Positions 37,013 through 46,414 are shown, numbered from the stretch's first letter. The stretch is DNA of 64,000 bases from Oscillospiraceae bacterium (GCA_015069135.1 SVJE01000008.1:37765-101764); one strand, 5' to 3'. The notes: a model not told the origin generated them from the letters alone. Numbers and translations: made by a program.

Positions 37013-37366
37013 GTCACCGATAATACGATAAAAATCCAATTTGGTCGGCGAATTTATAAAAAAGTCATCGATAAACATATTAAATTATTGTTTCGTCGGT
37101 GACTTTTTTGATCTTTATAAGCTTTTTATGGTGATATTTCAGTAAAACACCTTACTTTCGTATTAAACTCATCGACAAAACATATTAAATTATTGTTTCG
37201 TCGGTGACTTTTTTAATCTTTATAAGCTTTTTATGGTGATATTTCAGTAAAACACCTTACTTTTGCATTAAACTCATCGACAAAACAATTAAATTATAAG
37301 CTCTATCGATGACTACAACCAGAAATCGCCGACAAACGGCTTTAATTGCCAATTGGTCGGCGACTT
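37013..37366. repeat. Array of five related stem-loops
   Basis: Five successive inverted repeats share the stem word (G)TCnnCGA/TCGnnGA(C) around AT-rich loops: 37013-37053, 37058-37109, 37169-37214, 37274-37312 and 37322-37366. The second and third carry AAAAAAGTCATCGA-like and TCGGTGACTTTTTT ends and look like terminators in both directions; the fifth has longer arms with TCGCCGAC/GTCGGCGA. They fill the gap between the convergent CDF exporter and U32 genes. No coding frame of note is present. Confidence 0.8.
37066..37300. repeat. 105-bp tandem direct repeat (two full copies, one partial)
   Basis: Copy A 37066-37169 and copy B 37170-37274 differ at about four positions and one inserted base (near 95% identical); a third copy starting at 37275 breaks off after about 25 bases. 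Each unit holds one terminator-like stem-loop plus the segment TATGGTGATATTTCAG. Recent tandem duplication is inferred from the high identity. Confidence 0.9.
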
Positions 37367-37386
37367 CTGACAACTTACAAAATTAA

Positions 37387-38655
37387 TTACACCAATCTTC
37401 TTACCAACGACTCATCCGGCACATAAAAATCAGTTTCCACATACACGTCCATCATAGGATGTGGTGCTCTCTCAATCTCTTCACCTTTGGAATTAGTCAT
37501 TTTACAAATGACCTGGGATTTAGGAGCCTCTCCCGGAATAAGGAAATCCAATGTCTCTCCCAAATTAAAAGCGCCTCGCTGTGAAATCAGCAAACGATAT
37601 TTTCCTTCTTTCAGAGGTTCACATCCCTTAGTTACACCAATGTAGTCACTATCCTTAAGATAAGAAGAAGTAGAATAAACCTGTTCACCCTTCTTATCAA
37701 GGTAAAATCCTGTTGTGTAATCACGATGGCTCACCATACAAACTTCTGTCAGAAGCTCCTCAATCAAAGCTCTGTTATTCTTATATCCTTCAGGATCAGC
37801 CATATAAGCATCTATAGCACGTCTGTAGGCAGCTACAGTTACACCTACATAATATTCACTTTTCATTCGACCCTCAATTTTGAGAGAACCAACCCCTGCT
37901 TCAATAAGTTCAGGGATGTATTCAAGCATACACAAGTCTTTAGAGTTAAAGATAAATGTACCTCGCTCATTTTCAAAAACAGGCAAGTATTCTCCCGGGC
38001 GCCTTTCTTCCATAAGATGATAATTCCATCTGCATGGCTGTGAGCAGTCTCCTCTGTTAGAAGAACGTCCTGCCATGTAATCACTTAACATACAGCGGCC
38101 GGAGAAAGACATACACATAGCTCCGTGAACAAAAGCCTCCAGTTTAATCTCATTTTCAAAATCAGCACCTCGAGCAGCCAGTTCATCACTTAACTGACTG
38201 ATTTCCTCCAGCGAAAGCTCACGGGCAAGATTAACTCTATCACAGCCCATAGAAAGCCATGCCTGACAAGTACGCCAGTTAAGGTTATTTGCCTGTGTAC
38301 TTACATGAACCAAAAGTTCAGGCACTTCCTGCCTTATCATGGCAACAGAACCAAGGTCCGAAACAATTACACCGTCAGCTTTCATTTCATAAAGCTCACG
38401 GGCATAAGAAAGCATTCCTTCAAGGTCATCGTTACGAGCAAGAATGTTCATAGTAACATAAACTTTTTTACCTATAGAATGGGCAAATTCAATACCCTCT
38501 TTCATTTCTTCCGGGGTAAAATTGTCCGCTCTGGCACGAAGACCAAAAAAGTTGCCGCCTATATAAACAGCGTCTGCGCCGTATCTGAATGCAGTTTTTA
38601 ATTTTTCCAGACTTCCTGCAGGGCATAGAAGTTCCGGTTTACCTGTATATTTCAT
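37387..38655 (-). CDS. U32-family protein, TrhP2-like tRNA hydroxylation factor
   Basis: 422 residues. The U32 core (about 1-300) has ELLCPAGSLEKLKTAFRYGA at the N-terminus and the Cys-rich motif AFVHGAMCMSFSGRCMLSDY with GDCSQPCRW, four cysteines likely to hold an Fe-S cluster. A C-terminal barrel follows (about 330-422). The length and layout match YrrO/TrhP2-type proteins, which take part in 5-hydroxyuridine formation at tRNA position 34; older annotations call them peptidases or collagenases. The small partner TrhP1 was not seen nearby. Confidence 0.85.
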   Translation of the reverse strand: MKYTGKPELLCPAGSLEKLKTAFRYGADAVYIGGNFFGLRARADNFTPEEMKEGIEFAHSIGKKVYVTMNILARNDDLEGMLSYARELYEMKADGVIVSDLGSVAMIRQEVPELLVHVSTQANNLNWRTCQAWLSMGCDRVNLARELSLEEISQLSDELAARGADFENEIKLEAFVHGAMCMSFSGRCMLSDYMAGRSSNRGDCSQPCRWNYHLMEERRPGEYLPVFENERGTFIFNSKDLCMLEYIPELIEAGVGSLKIEGRMKSEYYVGVTVAAYRRAIDAYMADPEGYKNNRALIEELLTEVCMVSHRDYTTGFYLDKKGEQVYSTSSYLKDSDYIGVTKGCEPLKEGKYRLLISQRGAFNLGETLDFLIPGEAPKSQVICKMTNSKGEEIERAPHPMMDVYVETDFYVPDESLVRRLV

Positions 38656-38688
38656 AGTAAAATCTCCTTAAAAAACCATTACCAGGTA

Positions 38689-38718
38689 AGTATAACAGAA
38701 CACTCCGCCCCTTTTCAA
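38689..38718 (-). promoter_or_regulatory. Promoter of the TrhP2-like gene
   Basis: Leftward TTGAAA (38713-38718), 18-bp spacer, TATACT (38689-38694). The opposite strand of this gap should hold the zapA promoter, but no clear site was chosen. Confidence 0.65.
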
Positions 38719-38771
38719 TCCTTTAATTTTTTGATATTATATACAGAGAGATTACATTAGGAGTTGATATC

Positions 38772-39074
38772 ATGGATATGCCAAGCAAAATGACTATTGT
38801 TATAAACGGAAAACAGTATATTATTAACCATACCGAATCCGAGGAATATATTCACAAAATCGGTAAATACGTTAATCGTAAAATAGCTGAAACATCGGTT
38901 GATGGTATGAAACTGGTAGAATCTACAGCCAATGTTATGGCATGTATCAACATTGCAGACGACTATTTTAAAGCACAACGCGAATTGGAAGATGCTTTGA
39001 AAGAAATTGAAACACTTATGAAGGAAAAGCAGGAACTGGAAGCCAGACTTTCCGGACTGCAGAGACGTTATTAA
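38772..39074 (+). CDS. zapA: Cell division protein ZapA
   Basis: 100 residues: an N-terminal ZapA globular head (MTIVINGKQYIINHTESEEY) and a C-terminal coiled coil (QRELEDALKEIETLMKEKQE). ZapA bundles FtsZ protofilaments at the division ring. AGGAG precedes the ATG, and the stop shares one base with the start of the following U32 gene. Confidence 0.88.
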   Translation: MDMPSKMTIVINGKQYIINHTESEEYIHKIGKYVNRKIAETSVDGMKLVESTANVMACINIADDYFKAQRELEDALKEIETLMKEKQELEARLSGLQRRY

Positions 39075-41332
39075 TGTTACCTGAACTACTGGCCCCTGCC
39101 GGTGGTATGGAGGCATTAAGAGCAGCCGTTCAGCACGGTGCGGATGCTGTATATTTGGGACTAACTGAATACAGTGCCCGAAAATCAGCAGAGAATTTTA
39201 CAATAGACGCCCTGGAAGAAGCAGTAAACTACTGCCACATTCGGGGCGTTTCAGTGTACTTAACTTTAAACACCCTTGTTCCCGGAGAAGAACTTTCCCG
39301 TTGTGTTAAGCTTGGAGAAGTTGCCTGTAAAAAAGGTATTGACGCCATTATTGTACAGGATTTGGGGTTGGCTACAGAATTGAAAAATCTTGGACTTCCC
39401 ATTCACTCCAGTACTCAGCTCACAGTATACAACGAAGCCGGTGCTGAAAAAATGAAGAACTCCGGTTTCAGCCGTGTAGTACTTGCCCGGGAGCTTACTT
39501 TGGATGAAATCGGTAAAATATCACGTAATTCCGGTGTTGAAACAGAAGTATTCTGTCACGGTGCCCTTTGTATGTGTTATTCCGGCCAATGTCTTATGAG
39601 CTATTTTCAGGGAGGACGTTCCGGAAATAAAGGAGACTGTGCACAGCCTTGTCGCATGAAGTATAAACTAAATTCCGGTAAAAGTGATTATCTCTATCAT
39701 TTAAGTCCCGGAGATTTATGTTCCCTTCCTTTTCTGGACAAATTAGTTGCCACAGGTACATCATCGTTAAAAATAGAAGGACGATTAAAAAACCCTGAAT
39801 ATGTAGGCATCGTTACATCGGTTTACAGGAAAGCTTTAGACAAAATTGCTTCCGGAGAAAAAGATTTCTTCAAAAAAGAAGATATAGATAAATTAACATT
39901 GGCTTTTTCAAGAAGCAGCTTTACTTCAGGTCATATGTTAGGTAAAATGCCTTCTTCTCATATTACATTAGAAACACCGGGACGTACCGGACTCCTATGC
40001 GGAAAAGTTACATCTGCCCCAACTGTAAGAAAAGGGCCTGTTCCTCTTTTTGAAATAAAAGCAAAACTTTCAACTACTGTTGAAAACGGAGACGGAATAG
40101 GTTTTAACGGTAAAAACGGCGGTGTTGTTAACGGATATAATCCTAAAACCGGTACTATTTTAGTAGCCGGAACATTACCTAAAGTTAAAGCAGGAGATGA
40201 CATATTTATCACTTATAAAAAATCTTTGGCTGAAAACATAAATGCTACAACAAAAAAAGAAGGGCGAAAGTCTGAAATCACTATGCATTTTTCCGCTTTG
40301 AAAGATAAGGACATGTCACTTACGCTGTGCGACGGCAAACATCAAATAAGTGTCTTTTCCGCTCCTGCTCTTTCAGCCGAAAGCAAAGCGACAACATTGG
40401 AAGACATAAAGGCACCTCTTACTGCATTAGGAAATACCCCTTATGGCGTTACAGACTTTACAGCATCCCTGGATGACGGTCTTTTTATACCTAAATCCAT
40501 ACTAAAAGATTTAAGACGTCAGGCTGTAGATAAACTTTCATTGGCGCGTTGTGAAGTTACTGAATTTGAACCTTTACAGAAAGTAGCTGCTGATGAAAAT
40601 GGTAATACGACAACAATAACCGGACGAAGCTATTTCTTCTTCAGAACCATTGATTTTCTGAAGTGGACTTTGCCTTCAGATGCAGTACGGGTATATATTC
40701 CATTTGAAACTTTTTCTGATAATAAAGCTTTGGAGAAGTCCCGGGATTTAAGAAATTCCGGTGTGGAAGTTTATTGTATTTTACCATGGATAAACAAAAA
40801 CTATTCTGCTGAAGGATTTAACAACATAAGACCATATATTGACGGATTTATGGCAGAAAACATAGGTGACAGCCAACTAATTAATGATGCTCCTATAGCT
40901 TCAGATATATCCCTTAACTGTATTAACTCTGTTTCTGCCAGAGAGTTGAAAACGCATGGATATTCAACCATAACAATATCTCCGGAAACTGACCCATCTG
41001 ATTTGCCGGAAATTCCGGAAGGTGTAACCCCTGAAATCGTTACAGAGGGCCGGATAATTGTTATGAGAAGCGAACATTGCCCTATTGCAACTTCCTACGG
41101 TAAAGTTGATGGTAAGAATTGCGGACAATGTACAAAAGTTATAGGCAGGACTTTCACCTTGACAGATACTAAAGGTGCAAGCTATCCTTTAGTGTGTGAT
41201 CCTTTTAAATGTCGTATGATTATGCTTTCTAAGGAAGATATTAAAGATACACACAAAAAGTTTATTGAAAAAGCCCGTGAAGCATATGGTAACAGGCTTT
41301 TAGAAAGAATAAATATATTCGGGGAGGAATAA
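39074..41332 (+). CDS. Large U32-family protein with DUF3656-type extension (RlhA-like)
   Basis: 752 residues. The U32 core starts LPELLAPAGGMEALRAAVQHG and holds the Cys motif HGALCMCYSGQCLMSYFQGG with GDCAQPCRMKY; a middle region (about 280-480) fits the DUF3656 insertion seen in RlhA, and the C-terminal part repeats a barrel-like segment ending in a Cys-containing motif (NCGQCTKVIGRTFTLTD). RlhA hydroxylates C2501 of 23S rRNA in E. coli; the same role here is an inference from family. Coupled by one base to zapA and three bases before dut. Confidence 0.82.
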   Translation: MLPELLAPAGGMEALRAAVQHGADAVYLGLTEYSARKSAENFTIDALEEAVNYCHIRGVSVYLTLNTLVPGEELSRCVKLGEVACKKGIDAIIVQDLGLATELKNLGLPIHSSTQLTVYNEAGAEKMKNSGFSRVVLARELTLDEIGKISRNSGVETEVFCHGALCMCYSGQCLMSYFQGGRSGNKGDCAQPCRMKYKLNSGKSDYLYHLSPGDLCSLPFLDKLVATGTSSLKIEGRLKNPEYVGIVTSVYRKALDKIASGEKDFFKKEDIDKLTLAFSRSSFTSGHMLGKMPSSHITLETPGRTGLLCGKVTSAPTVRKGPVPLFEIKAKLSTTVENGDGIGFNGKNGGVVNGYNPKTGTILVAGTLPKVKAGDDIFITYKKSLAENINATTKKEGRKSEITMHFSALKDKDMSLTLCDGKHQISVFSAPALSAESKATTLEDIKAPLTALGNTPYGVTDFTASLDDGLFIPKSILKDLRRQAVDKLSLARCEVTEFEPLQKVAADENGNTTTITGRSYFFFRTIDFLKWTLPSDAVRVYIPFETFSDNKALEKSRDLRNSGVEVYCILPWINKNYSAEGFNNIRPYIDGFMAENIGDSQLINDAPIASDISLNCINSVSARELKTHGYSTITISPETDPSDLPEIPEGVTPEIVTEGRIIVMRSEHCPIATSYGKVDGKNCGQCTKVIGRTFTLTDTKGASYPLVCDPFKCRMIMLSKEDIKDTHKKFIEKAREAYGNRLLERINIFGEE

Positions 41333-41334
41333 TT

Positions 41335-41775
41335 ATGGTAGATGTATATGTAGAAATATGTCGTGAAGGCGTTGAACTTCCGGCTTATGCAAGACAAGGC
41401 GACGCAGGTATGGATGTAAGAGCTGCTGTAGATATGACTATTGAACCACAGAAAACAGCAGTGGTTCCTACAGGTCTTAAGGTAGCTATTCCGGAAGGAT
41501 ATGAAATTCAGGTTCGCCCGCGTTCAGGACTCTCTTTAAAAACCTCATTGAGAATACCTAATTCTCCGGGAACTATAGATAGCGGCTACCGTAACGAAGT
41601 AGGGGTAATTGTATGGAATGCTTCCAATGACACACCATTAGAAATAAAAGCAGGAGATCGCATTGCTCAGTTTGTACTTCAGAGAGTGCCTGTAATTAAC
41701 TTTGTACCAGTAAGTGATGTTTCACAGATTGGCGAAGACAGGGGTGGCGGATTCGGTTCCACCGGAAAGGAATAA
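41335..41775 (+). CDS. dut: dUTP diphosphatase
   Basis: 146 residues, trimeric dUTPase family. All five motifs can be seen: AGMDVRA, RPRSGLSLK, GTIDSGYRNEV, GDRIAQFVL and the C-terminal arm RGGGFGSTG. It hydrolyses dUTP to dUMP and keeps uracil out of DNA. It follows the large U32 gene by two bases and precedes the ispF-like gene by three. Confidence 0.96.
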   Translation: MVDVYVEICREGVELPAYARQGDAGMDVRAAVDMTIEPQKTAVVPTGLKVAIPEGYEIQVRPRSGLSLKTSLRIPNSPGTIDSGYRNEVGVIVWNASNDTPLEIKAGDRIAQFVLQRVPVINFVPVSDVSQIGEDRGGGFGSTGKE

Positions 41776-41778
41776 ATT

Positions 41779-42255
41779 ATGACTAAGACTTCTATTGGAC
41801 AGGATTCTCATGCTTTTGAGGCCGAAGGTTCTGTTAAACCTTTGGTTTTAGGCGGAGTTACATTTCCCGGTTATCCAGGAATGAAAGCCAATTCAGACGG
41901 TGATGTGGTTCTCCACGCAGTCACCAATTGTATTTCAGGAATATCCGGAGTCAATGTCCTTGGTAAAATAGCCGATGACATGTGTAAATCAGGAATAATT
42001 GATTCTAAAGAATACTTAAAAGAGGCCCTTAAATATTTACCTGCCGGATGCAAGATAAATAATGTATCTATTACAATTGAAGCGCTCAGACCTAAGTTTG
42101 CACCACATATTGAAGCAATGAAAAAATCAATTGCCTCCCTGCTCGGCATAGAACCTTCTGATGTAGGAATAACGGCTACTACCGGTGAAGGCTTGACGGC
42201 ATTTGGTCAAGGACTTGGTATAATGGTATTTGCAGTAATGACTGTAGAAGTTTAA
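41779..42255 (+). CDS. Divergent IspF-like protein (2-C-methyl-D-erythritol 2,4-cyclodiphosphate synthase family)
   Basis: 158 residues. IspF closes the cyclodiphosphate ring in the MEP isoprenoid pathway. Present: zinc ligands Asp9 and His11 (GQDSHAF) and His46 (SDGDVVLHAV), the RPKFAPHI segment, and TATTGEGL. Absent or changed: the usual TDALLGA is TNCISGI, and the GDIG plus FPDTD substrate loops are replaced by VNVLGKIADDM. So the metal site is kept while a loop that normally contacts the substrate is lost. It may be a true but unusual IspF or a paralogue with another substrate; ispD is not nearby. The gene symbol is left blank for this reason. Confidence 0.75.
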   Translation: MTKTSIGQDSHAFEAEGSVKPLVLGGVTFPGYPGMKANSDGDVVLHAVTNCISGISGVNVLGKIADDMCKSGIIDSKEYLKEALKYLPAGCKINNVSITIEALRPKFAPHIEAMKKSIASLLGIEPSDVGITATTGEGLTAFGQGLGIMVFAVMTVEV

Positions 42256-42270
42256 TGCCCTGAATAATAA

Positions 42271-42311
42271 AAAAGCAACAGCAAAGGTTCAATCCTTAGT
42301 TGTTGCTTTTT
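42271..42311. terminator. Bidirectional terminator between the ispF-like gene and ecfT
   Basis: Arms AAAAAGCAACA and TGTTGCTTTTT with inner AAGG/CCTT pairing form a symmetrical hairpin with T runs in both directions between convergent genes. Confidence 0.9.
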
Positions 42312-43103
42312 CTACAACTTAAATATGATTATCACCGCAAAAAACGCTATCATAAAGCATGATATCACAGCATCACACCATGAAAACTTAAGCATTCTGA
42401 ATCTGGTTCTTCCTTTTCCACCTCTGTAGCATCTTGATTCCATAGCCACAGCCAGATCCTCTGCCCTTCTGAAAGCACTTATTATCAAAGGAATGATAAC
42501 CGGAATAAAGCTCTTTATCTTCTGCATGAAACTTCCTGTGTCGAACTCTGCTCCTCTTGATGATTGAGCCTTCATAATTCGATCTGTTTCCTCGGTAAAA
42601 GTAGGAATAAATCTTAATGCAATGCTCATCATCATTGCAATATCATGGGCAGGAAAACGAATCACAGCCAAAGGAGACATTAATCTTTCCAGACCATCTG
42701 TCAGCGAAATGGAAGAAGTTGTAAATGTCAAAAGAGATGCACCTGCCACCAAAATTATAATTCTGATAGCCATTTTAACGGCAAACAAAATCCCCTCCAG
42801 ATAAATCTCAATAATCCAAACACTTAAAAGTAGCGTCTCTCCCTTTTGAAAGAATATATTCAACAAAACGGTAAAAGCCACAATAAACACCAATGGTTTA
42901 AGACTTTTTAATACCATTTTAACGGGAATACGGGAAGCTATAACTGAAATAATCAAAAACAGAGTTGCTACTCCATATCCCAGAAAGGTATCAATAAACA
43001 TAACTGCCACCATATACAAAACAGTCATAACAAGTTTAGTACGGGGATCGCTCTTATGCAAAATAGAATTTCCGGGAATATATTGTCCTATAGAAGGTTT
43101 CAT
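42312..43103 (-). CDS. ecfT: Energy-coupling factor transporter transmembrane protein EcfT
   Basis: 263 residues with about six hydrophobic segments. The two cytoplasmic coupling motifs near the C-terminus (SSRGAEFDT and ESRCYRGGKGR, with the A-R-G core) bind the EcfA ATPases. It forms the shared module that powers several vitamin-binding S components encoded elsewhere. The ATG overlaps the ecfA2 stop. Confidence 0.94.
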   Translation of the reverse strand: MKPSIGQYIPGNSILHKSDPRTKLVMTVLYMVAVMFIDTFLGYGVATLFLIISVIASRIPVKMVLKSLKPLVFIVAFTVLLNIFFQKGETLLLSVWIIEIYLEGILFAVKMAIRIIILVAGASLLTFTTSSISLTDGLERLMSPLAVIRFPAHDIAMMMSIALRFIPTFTEETDRIMKAQSSRGAEFDTGSFMQKIKSFIPVIIPLIISAFRRAEDLAVAMESRCYRGGKGRTRFRMLKFSWCDAVISCFMIAFFAVIIIFKL

Positions 43104-43951
43104 TTTACTCCACCTCCCATATATTCTGAAATTGCTTTCTTAGCAGCTTCAACGGTATATACATCTTCAGGAAGATTTGGAAAACTTCTTCTTAATTTGT
43201 TCCACAAAACAGTGATTTGTGGCACCGCCAAACCAATTTCCGTAAGTTTTTCTTCATTACGGAAGACTTCTGAAGCACTACCTTCCATAATAACCTCAGA
43301 CTGATGCATAACAATAATCTTGTCAGCTAGTTTTGCTACATCCTCCATGCTGTGGGATACCAGAACAATAGTAGTGCCACGTTCTTTCTGTAAATTCTTT
43401 ATATACCCCAAAATTTCCTCACGGCCGGCAGGATCAAGACCAGCAGCAGGTTCATCCAATACCAGATAAGACGGATTCATAACAATAATACCTGCTAAAG
43501 CCACACGCCTTTTCTGGCCACCGGAAAGATCATAAATGGAACGTTCAGCCATCTCTTCATCAAGGCCAACAATTCTCATTGCATCCAGCACACGACCACG
43601 CTCTTCTTCAGTAGTAAGACCTTCACGTTGTAAGCCATAGGCAATATCTTTGTAAACAGTTTCCTCAAAAAGCTGATATTCCGGATATTGAAATACAAGG
43701 CCAACCTTTTTTCTTAGCTCCGCAACAGTCTTTTTGGTCATAAGAACATCATCAACATACACACTACCCTGTTCAGCCATCAAAAGACCGTTAAAATGCT
43801 GCAATAAAGTGGATTTACCACAGCCTGTATGACCAATTATGCTCACGAAACTTCCTTCCGGAATTTCTACCGAAACATTGGTCAAGGCACGATTCTCAAA
43901 AGGAGTTCCCGGCTGATATGTGTAAAATACATTTTCTACTTTAATGGACAT
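43100..43951 (-). CDS. ecfA2: Energy-coupling factor transporter ATPase EcfA2
   Basis: 283 residues. ABC motifs: Walker A GHTGCGKST, Q-loop FQYPEYQLFEETV, signature LSGGQKRRVALAG, Walker B YLVLDEPAAGLD, switch His in VSHSMEDV. It pairs with EcfA1 and EcfT to drive vitamin uptake. Its start overlaps the ecfA1 end by 11 bases, and it overlaps ecfT by four. Confidence 0.95.
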   Translation of the reverse strand: MSIKVENVFYTYQPGTPFENRALTNVSVEIPEGSFVSIIGHTGCGKSTLLQHFNGLLMAEQGSVYVDDVLMTKKTVAELRKKVGLVFQYPEYQLFEETVYKDIAYGLQREGLTTEEERGRVLDAMRIVGLDEEMAERSIYDLSGGQKRRVALAGIIVMNPSYLVLDEPAAGLDPAGREEILGYIKNLQKERGTTIVLVSHSMEDVAKLADKIIVMHQSEVIMEGSASEVFRNEEKLTEIGLAVPQITVLWNKLRRSFPNLPEDVYTVEAAKKAISEYMGGGVK

Positions 43952-44855
43952 GGTTATCTCCTTTCAACAAAGCTTCAAGCCTTGCACAGGCAGTATCCAC
44001 ATCAATAGTATCTTCCGGAAGATTAAAACCTTCTTCTTTATTAAGTAAATAAAACAATTGGGAAACCTGTGGAGTTTCCAAACCTGCCTCATAAACTTCT
44101 TCCCTATGAGAAAATAATTCTCCGGGAGTCCCGTCAAATACCATTTTACCTTTATCTATAAGAATTGCCCGCTGTGCTTTTGCCACCTCATCCATGTGAT
44201 GAGTAATAAGCACAACAGTAATATTGTGTTCTTTGTTAAGCTTGGTAATTACCTTTATTACCTCTCTGCGTCCGATAGGGTCTAACATTGCAGTAGCCTC
44301 ATCTAAAACAATACATTTAGGCTTCATAGCAAGAATGCCCGCTATGGCAACACGTTGCTTCTGTCCGCCGGATAATAAATGTGGTTCTCTTGATTTATGA
44401 TCGGAAAGGCCCACTGTTTCAATAGCAGAATTTACCCTTTCCACCATTTCAAAGTAAGGTACACCAAGATTCTCCGGACCAAAAGCAACATCTTCTTCCA
44501 CAGTTGTCCCTATAATCTGATTGTCCGGATTCTGAAATACCATACCAACTCTGCTTCTTATTTCCCATATAAACTCAGAATTCTTTGTATCAAAAGAATC
44601 CACAATAACAGTGCCGTTTTCAGGCAGTAAAAGGCCATTCAGAAGTTTTGCACACGTTGACTTGCCTGAGCCATTCCGCCCTACAATAGCCACAAATTCA
44701 CCCTTTTTAATGGTAAAATTTAAATTTTCCACTGCAAAAACTTTTGAAGGGATCAGAGTCTCATCAATATTTATTTTTTTACCTCTTTTTTCATACTCAG
44801 GTTCCCTTTCGGTCTCTTCGTATGAAAAAGAAACATTTTTCAAATCAAACATCAT
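43941..44855 (-). CDS. ecfA1: Energy-coupling factor transporter ATPase EcfA1
   Basis: 304 residues. Walker A GRNGSGKST, Q-loop FQNPDNQIIGTTV, signature LSGGQKQRVAIAG, Walker B IVLDEATAMLD. About 15 extra residues (ERE PEYEKRGKK region) sit between the first strands. No good ribosome binding site precedes the double ATG at 44855/44852. It is first in the ecfA1-ecfA2-ecfT unit, directly behind the rplQ terminator, so part of its expression may be read-through from the ribosomal cluster. Confidence 0.94.
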   Translation of the reverse strand: MMFDLKNVSFSYEETEREPEYEKRGKKINIDETLIPSKVFAVENLNFTIKKGEFVAIVGRNGSGKSTCAKLLNGLLLPENGTVIVDSFDTKNSEFIWEIRSRVGMVFQNPDNQIIGTTVEEDVAFGPENLGVPYFEMVERVNSAIETVGLSDHKSREPHLLSGGQKQRVAIAGILAMKPKCIVLDEATAMLDPIGRREVIKVITKLNKEHNITVVLITHHMDEVAKAQRAILIDKGKMVFDGTPGELFSHREEVYEAGLETPQVSQLFYLLNKEEGFNLPEDTIDVDTACARLEALLKGDNHVH

Positions 44856-44862
44856 AAAATAA

Positions 44863-44910
44863 ACAAAAAGGAGAAGTATTATCCCGTAAGAGGATAAACA
44901 CTTCTCCTTA
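44863..44910 (-). terminator. Terminator at the end of the S10-spc-alpha cluster
   Basis: Leftward hairpin with arms AAGGAGAAGTGTTTATCC and GGGATAATACTTCTCCTT followed by TTTTTGTTTATTTT. It is strong and lies between rplQ and ecfA1. Confidence 0.93.
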
Positions 44911-44926
44911 AAAGCCCGTCAGGACA

Positions 44927-45448
44927 TTACACTAACTCAAGAATTGCCATAGGAGCTGCGTCACCACGTCTTACGCCAGTTTTAACGATTCTTGTGTAGC
45001 CACCCTTTTTGTCTTTATACTTTTCAGCCAATTCATCAAACAGCTTGTTTGCTACGTTAGCGTTCTCGCCATTCTCATCCTTGGTTTTGTATATCCACTG
45101 AAGAGCAAGCTTTCTTGCTGCCAATCTGGAAGGATTGTCAACCTTAACCAGATCCTTAGTAACTTCACGCTCTACAACATTGTATTTGTTTCCGTTCTTG
45201 GAAGTAACTACCTTTGTTACAGCGTTACCTTTGCTATCCTTCTTAGCAGCACTTAAAGTAATCTGCTTTGATGTATAGTTGTCAGCTTCTTTAACAGCCA
45301 AAGCAATCAGCTTTTCAGCAATACTCTGAACTTCTTTAGCTCTTGTTACAGTTGTTACAATAGAACCGTGCTGAAGAAGAGAAGTAACCAGACCTTTAAG
45401 CATTGCTTTTCTCTGATCTGCTGGGCGTCCAAGTTTTCTATATCCCAT
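44927..45448 (-). CDS. rplQ: 50S ribosomal protein L17, with internal insertion
   Basis: 173 residues. The core motifs [19 protein letters not shown] at the start and [20 protein letters not shown] at the end are normal, but most bacterial L17 are about 115-130 long; roughly 50 extra residues lie at about 52-105 ([20 protein letters not shown] region). L17 lies near the exit tunnel. Last gene of the cluster, behind rpoA. Confidence 0.96.
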   Translation of the reverse strand: MGYRKLGRPADQRKAMLKGLVTSLLQHGSIVTTVTRAKEVQSIAEKLIALAVKEADNYTSKQITLSAAKKDSKGNAVTKVVTSKNGNKYNVVEREVTKDLVKVDNPSRLAARKLALQWIYKTKDENGENANVANKLFDELAEKYKDKKGGYTRIVKTGVRRGDAAPMAILELV

Positions 45449-45466
45449 ATTATAACCCTCCTAGTA

Positions 45467-46414
45467 TTATTCGTCCAAATTCTTTAAATTAAGTCCCATG
45501 GATTCAAGTTTCTGAAGTACTTCTTCCAAAGACTTCTTACCAAGGTTACGAACTTTCATCATTTCGTCCTCACTCTTACATACAAGATCTTCAACAGTAT
45601 GAATACCTGCTCTCTTAAGGCAGTTGAAAGATCTTACAGAAAGATCGAGTTCTTCAATGTTCATTTCCAGAACCTTTTCCTTCTTACCGCTGTCTCCAGT
45701 TGAAGCAACTTCAGGTAAAGCATCTTCCATGTTCAGGTTTACAAACAGACTCAGCTGTTCAGTCAGTATCTTAGCACTGGAACTGATTGCTTCCTCAGGT
45801 GTAACACCGCCGTTTGTCCAAACCTCAATAGTCAACTTATCGTAGTCAGTAACATTACCGACACGAGTATTTTCAACTATATAATTAACCTTCTTAACAG
45901 GTGTGAAGATAGAGTCAATAGGAATTATTCCAATTGGCATATTTGCTTCTTTATTCTTATCAGCAGATCTCCAACCGATACCGGAACCAACAGTCATTTC
46001 AATTGTAAGTTCCTGTTCGCCGTTCAAAGTGCAAATGTACTGTTCAGGATTAAGAACTACAACATCACTGTCACATGTTATGTCTGCAGCAGTAACTGCA
46101 CCTTCTTTGTTTACAGACAATGTAACTGTCTTTGTCTCATCAGAGAACAATTTGAAAGCAACAGCTTTGATATTAAGAATAATTTCTGTTACATCCTCAA
46201 CAACACCTGGAAGAGTTGAAAACTCATGTGGAACATTTTCAATTCTGATAGTAGTAACAGCAGCACCGGGAAGTGACGAAAGCAAAATTCTTCTCAAGGA
46301 GTTACCCAGGGTAATTCCATAGCCTCTCTCCAATGGTTCAACAACATATTTGCCGTAAGTACCATCTTCAGTGGCTGACACACATTCAATTCTTGGTCTT
46401 TCGATTTCGCTCAT
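45467..46414 (-). CDS. rpoA: DNA-directed RNA polymerase subunit alpha
   Basis: 315 residues: N-terminal dimerisation domain ([20 protein letters not shown]) and the C-terminal alphaCTD ([18 protein letters not shown] with [14 protein letters not shown]) that contacts UP elements and activators. In the usual place between rpsD and rplQ. Confidence 0.98.
   Translation of the reverse strand: MSEIERPRIECVSATEDGTYGKYVVEPLERGYGITLGNSLRRILLSSLPGAAVTTIRIENVPHEFSTLPGVVEDVTEIILNIKAVAFKLFSDETKTVTLSVNKEGAVTAADITCDSDVVVLNPEQYICTLNGEQELTIEMTVGSGIGWRSADKNKEANMPIGIIPIDSIFTPVKKVNYIVENTRVGNVTDYDKLTIEVWTNGGVTPEEAISSSAKILTEQLSLFVNLNMEDALPEVASTGDSGKKEKVLEMNIEELDLSVRSFNCLKRAGIHTVEDLVCKSEDEMMKVRNLGKKSLEEVLQKLESMGLNLKNLDE

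Noticed and set aside
37013..37366. CRISPR array
   Set aside because: The repeats are long hairpins or a 105-bp tandem copy, not short identical direct repeats with unique spacers, and no cas genes are present.
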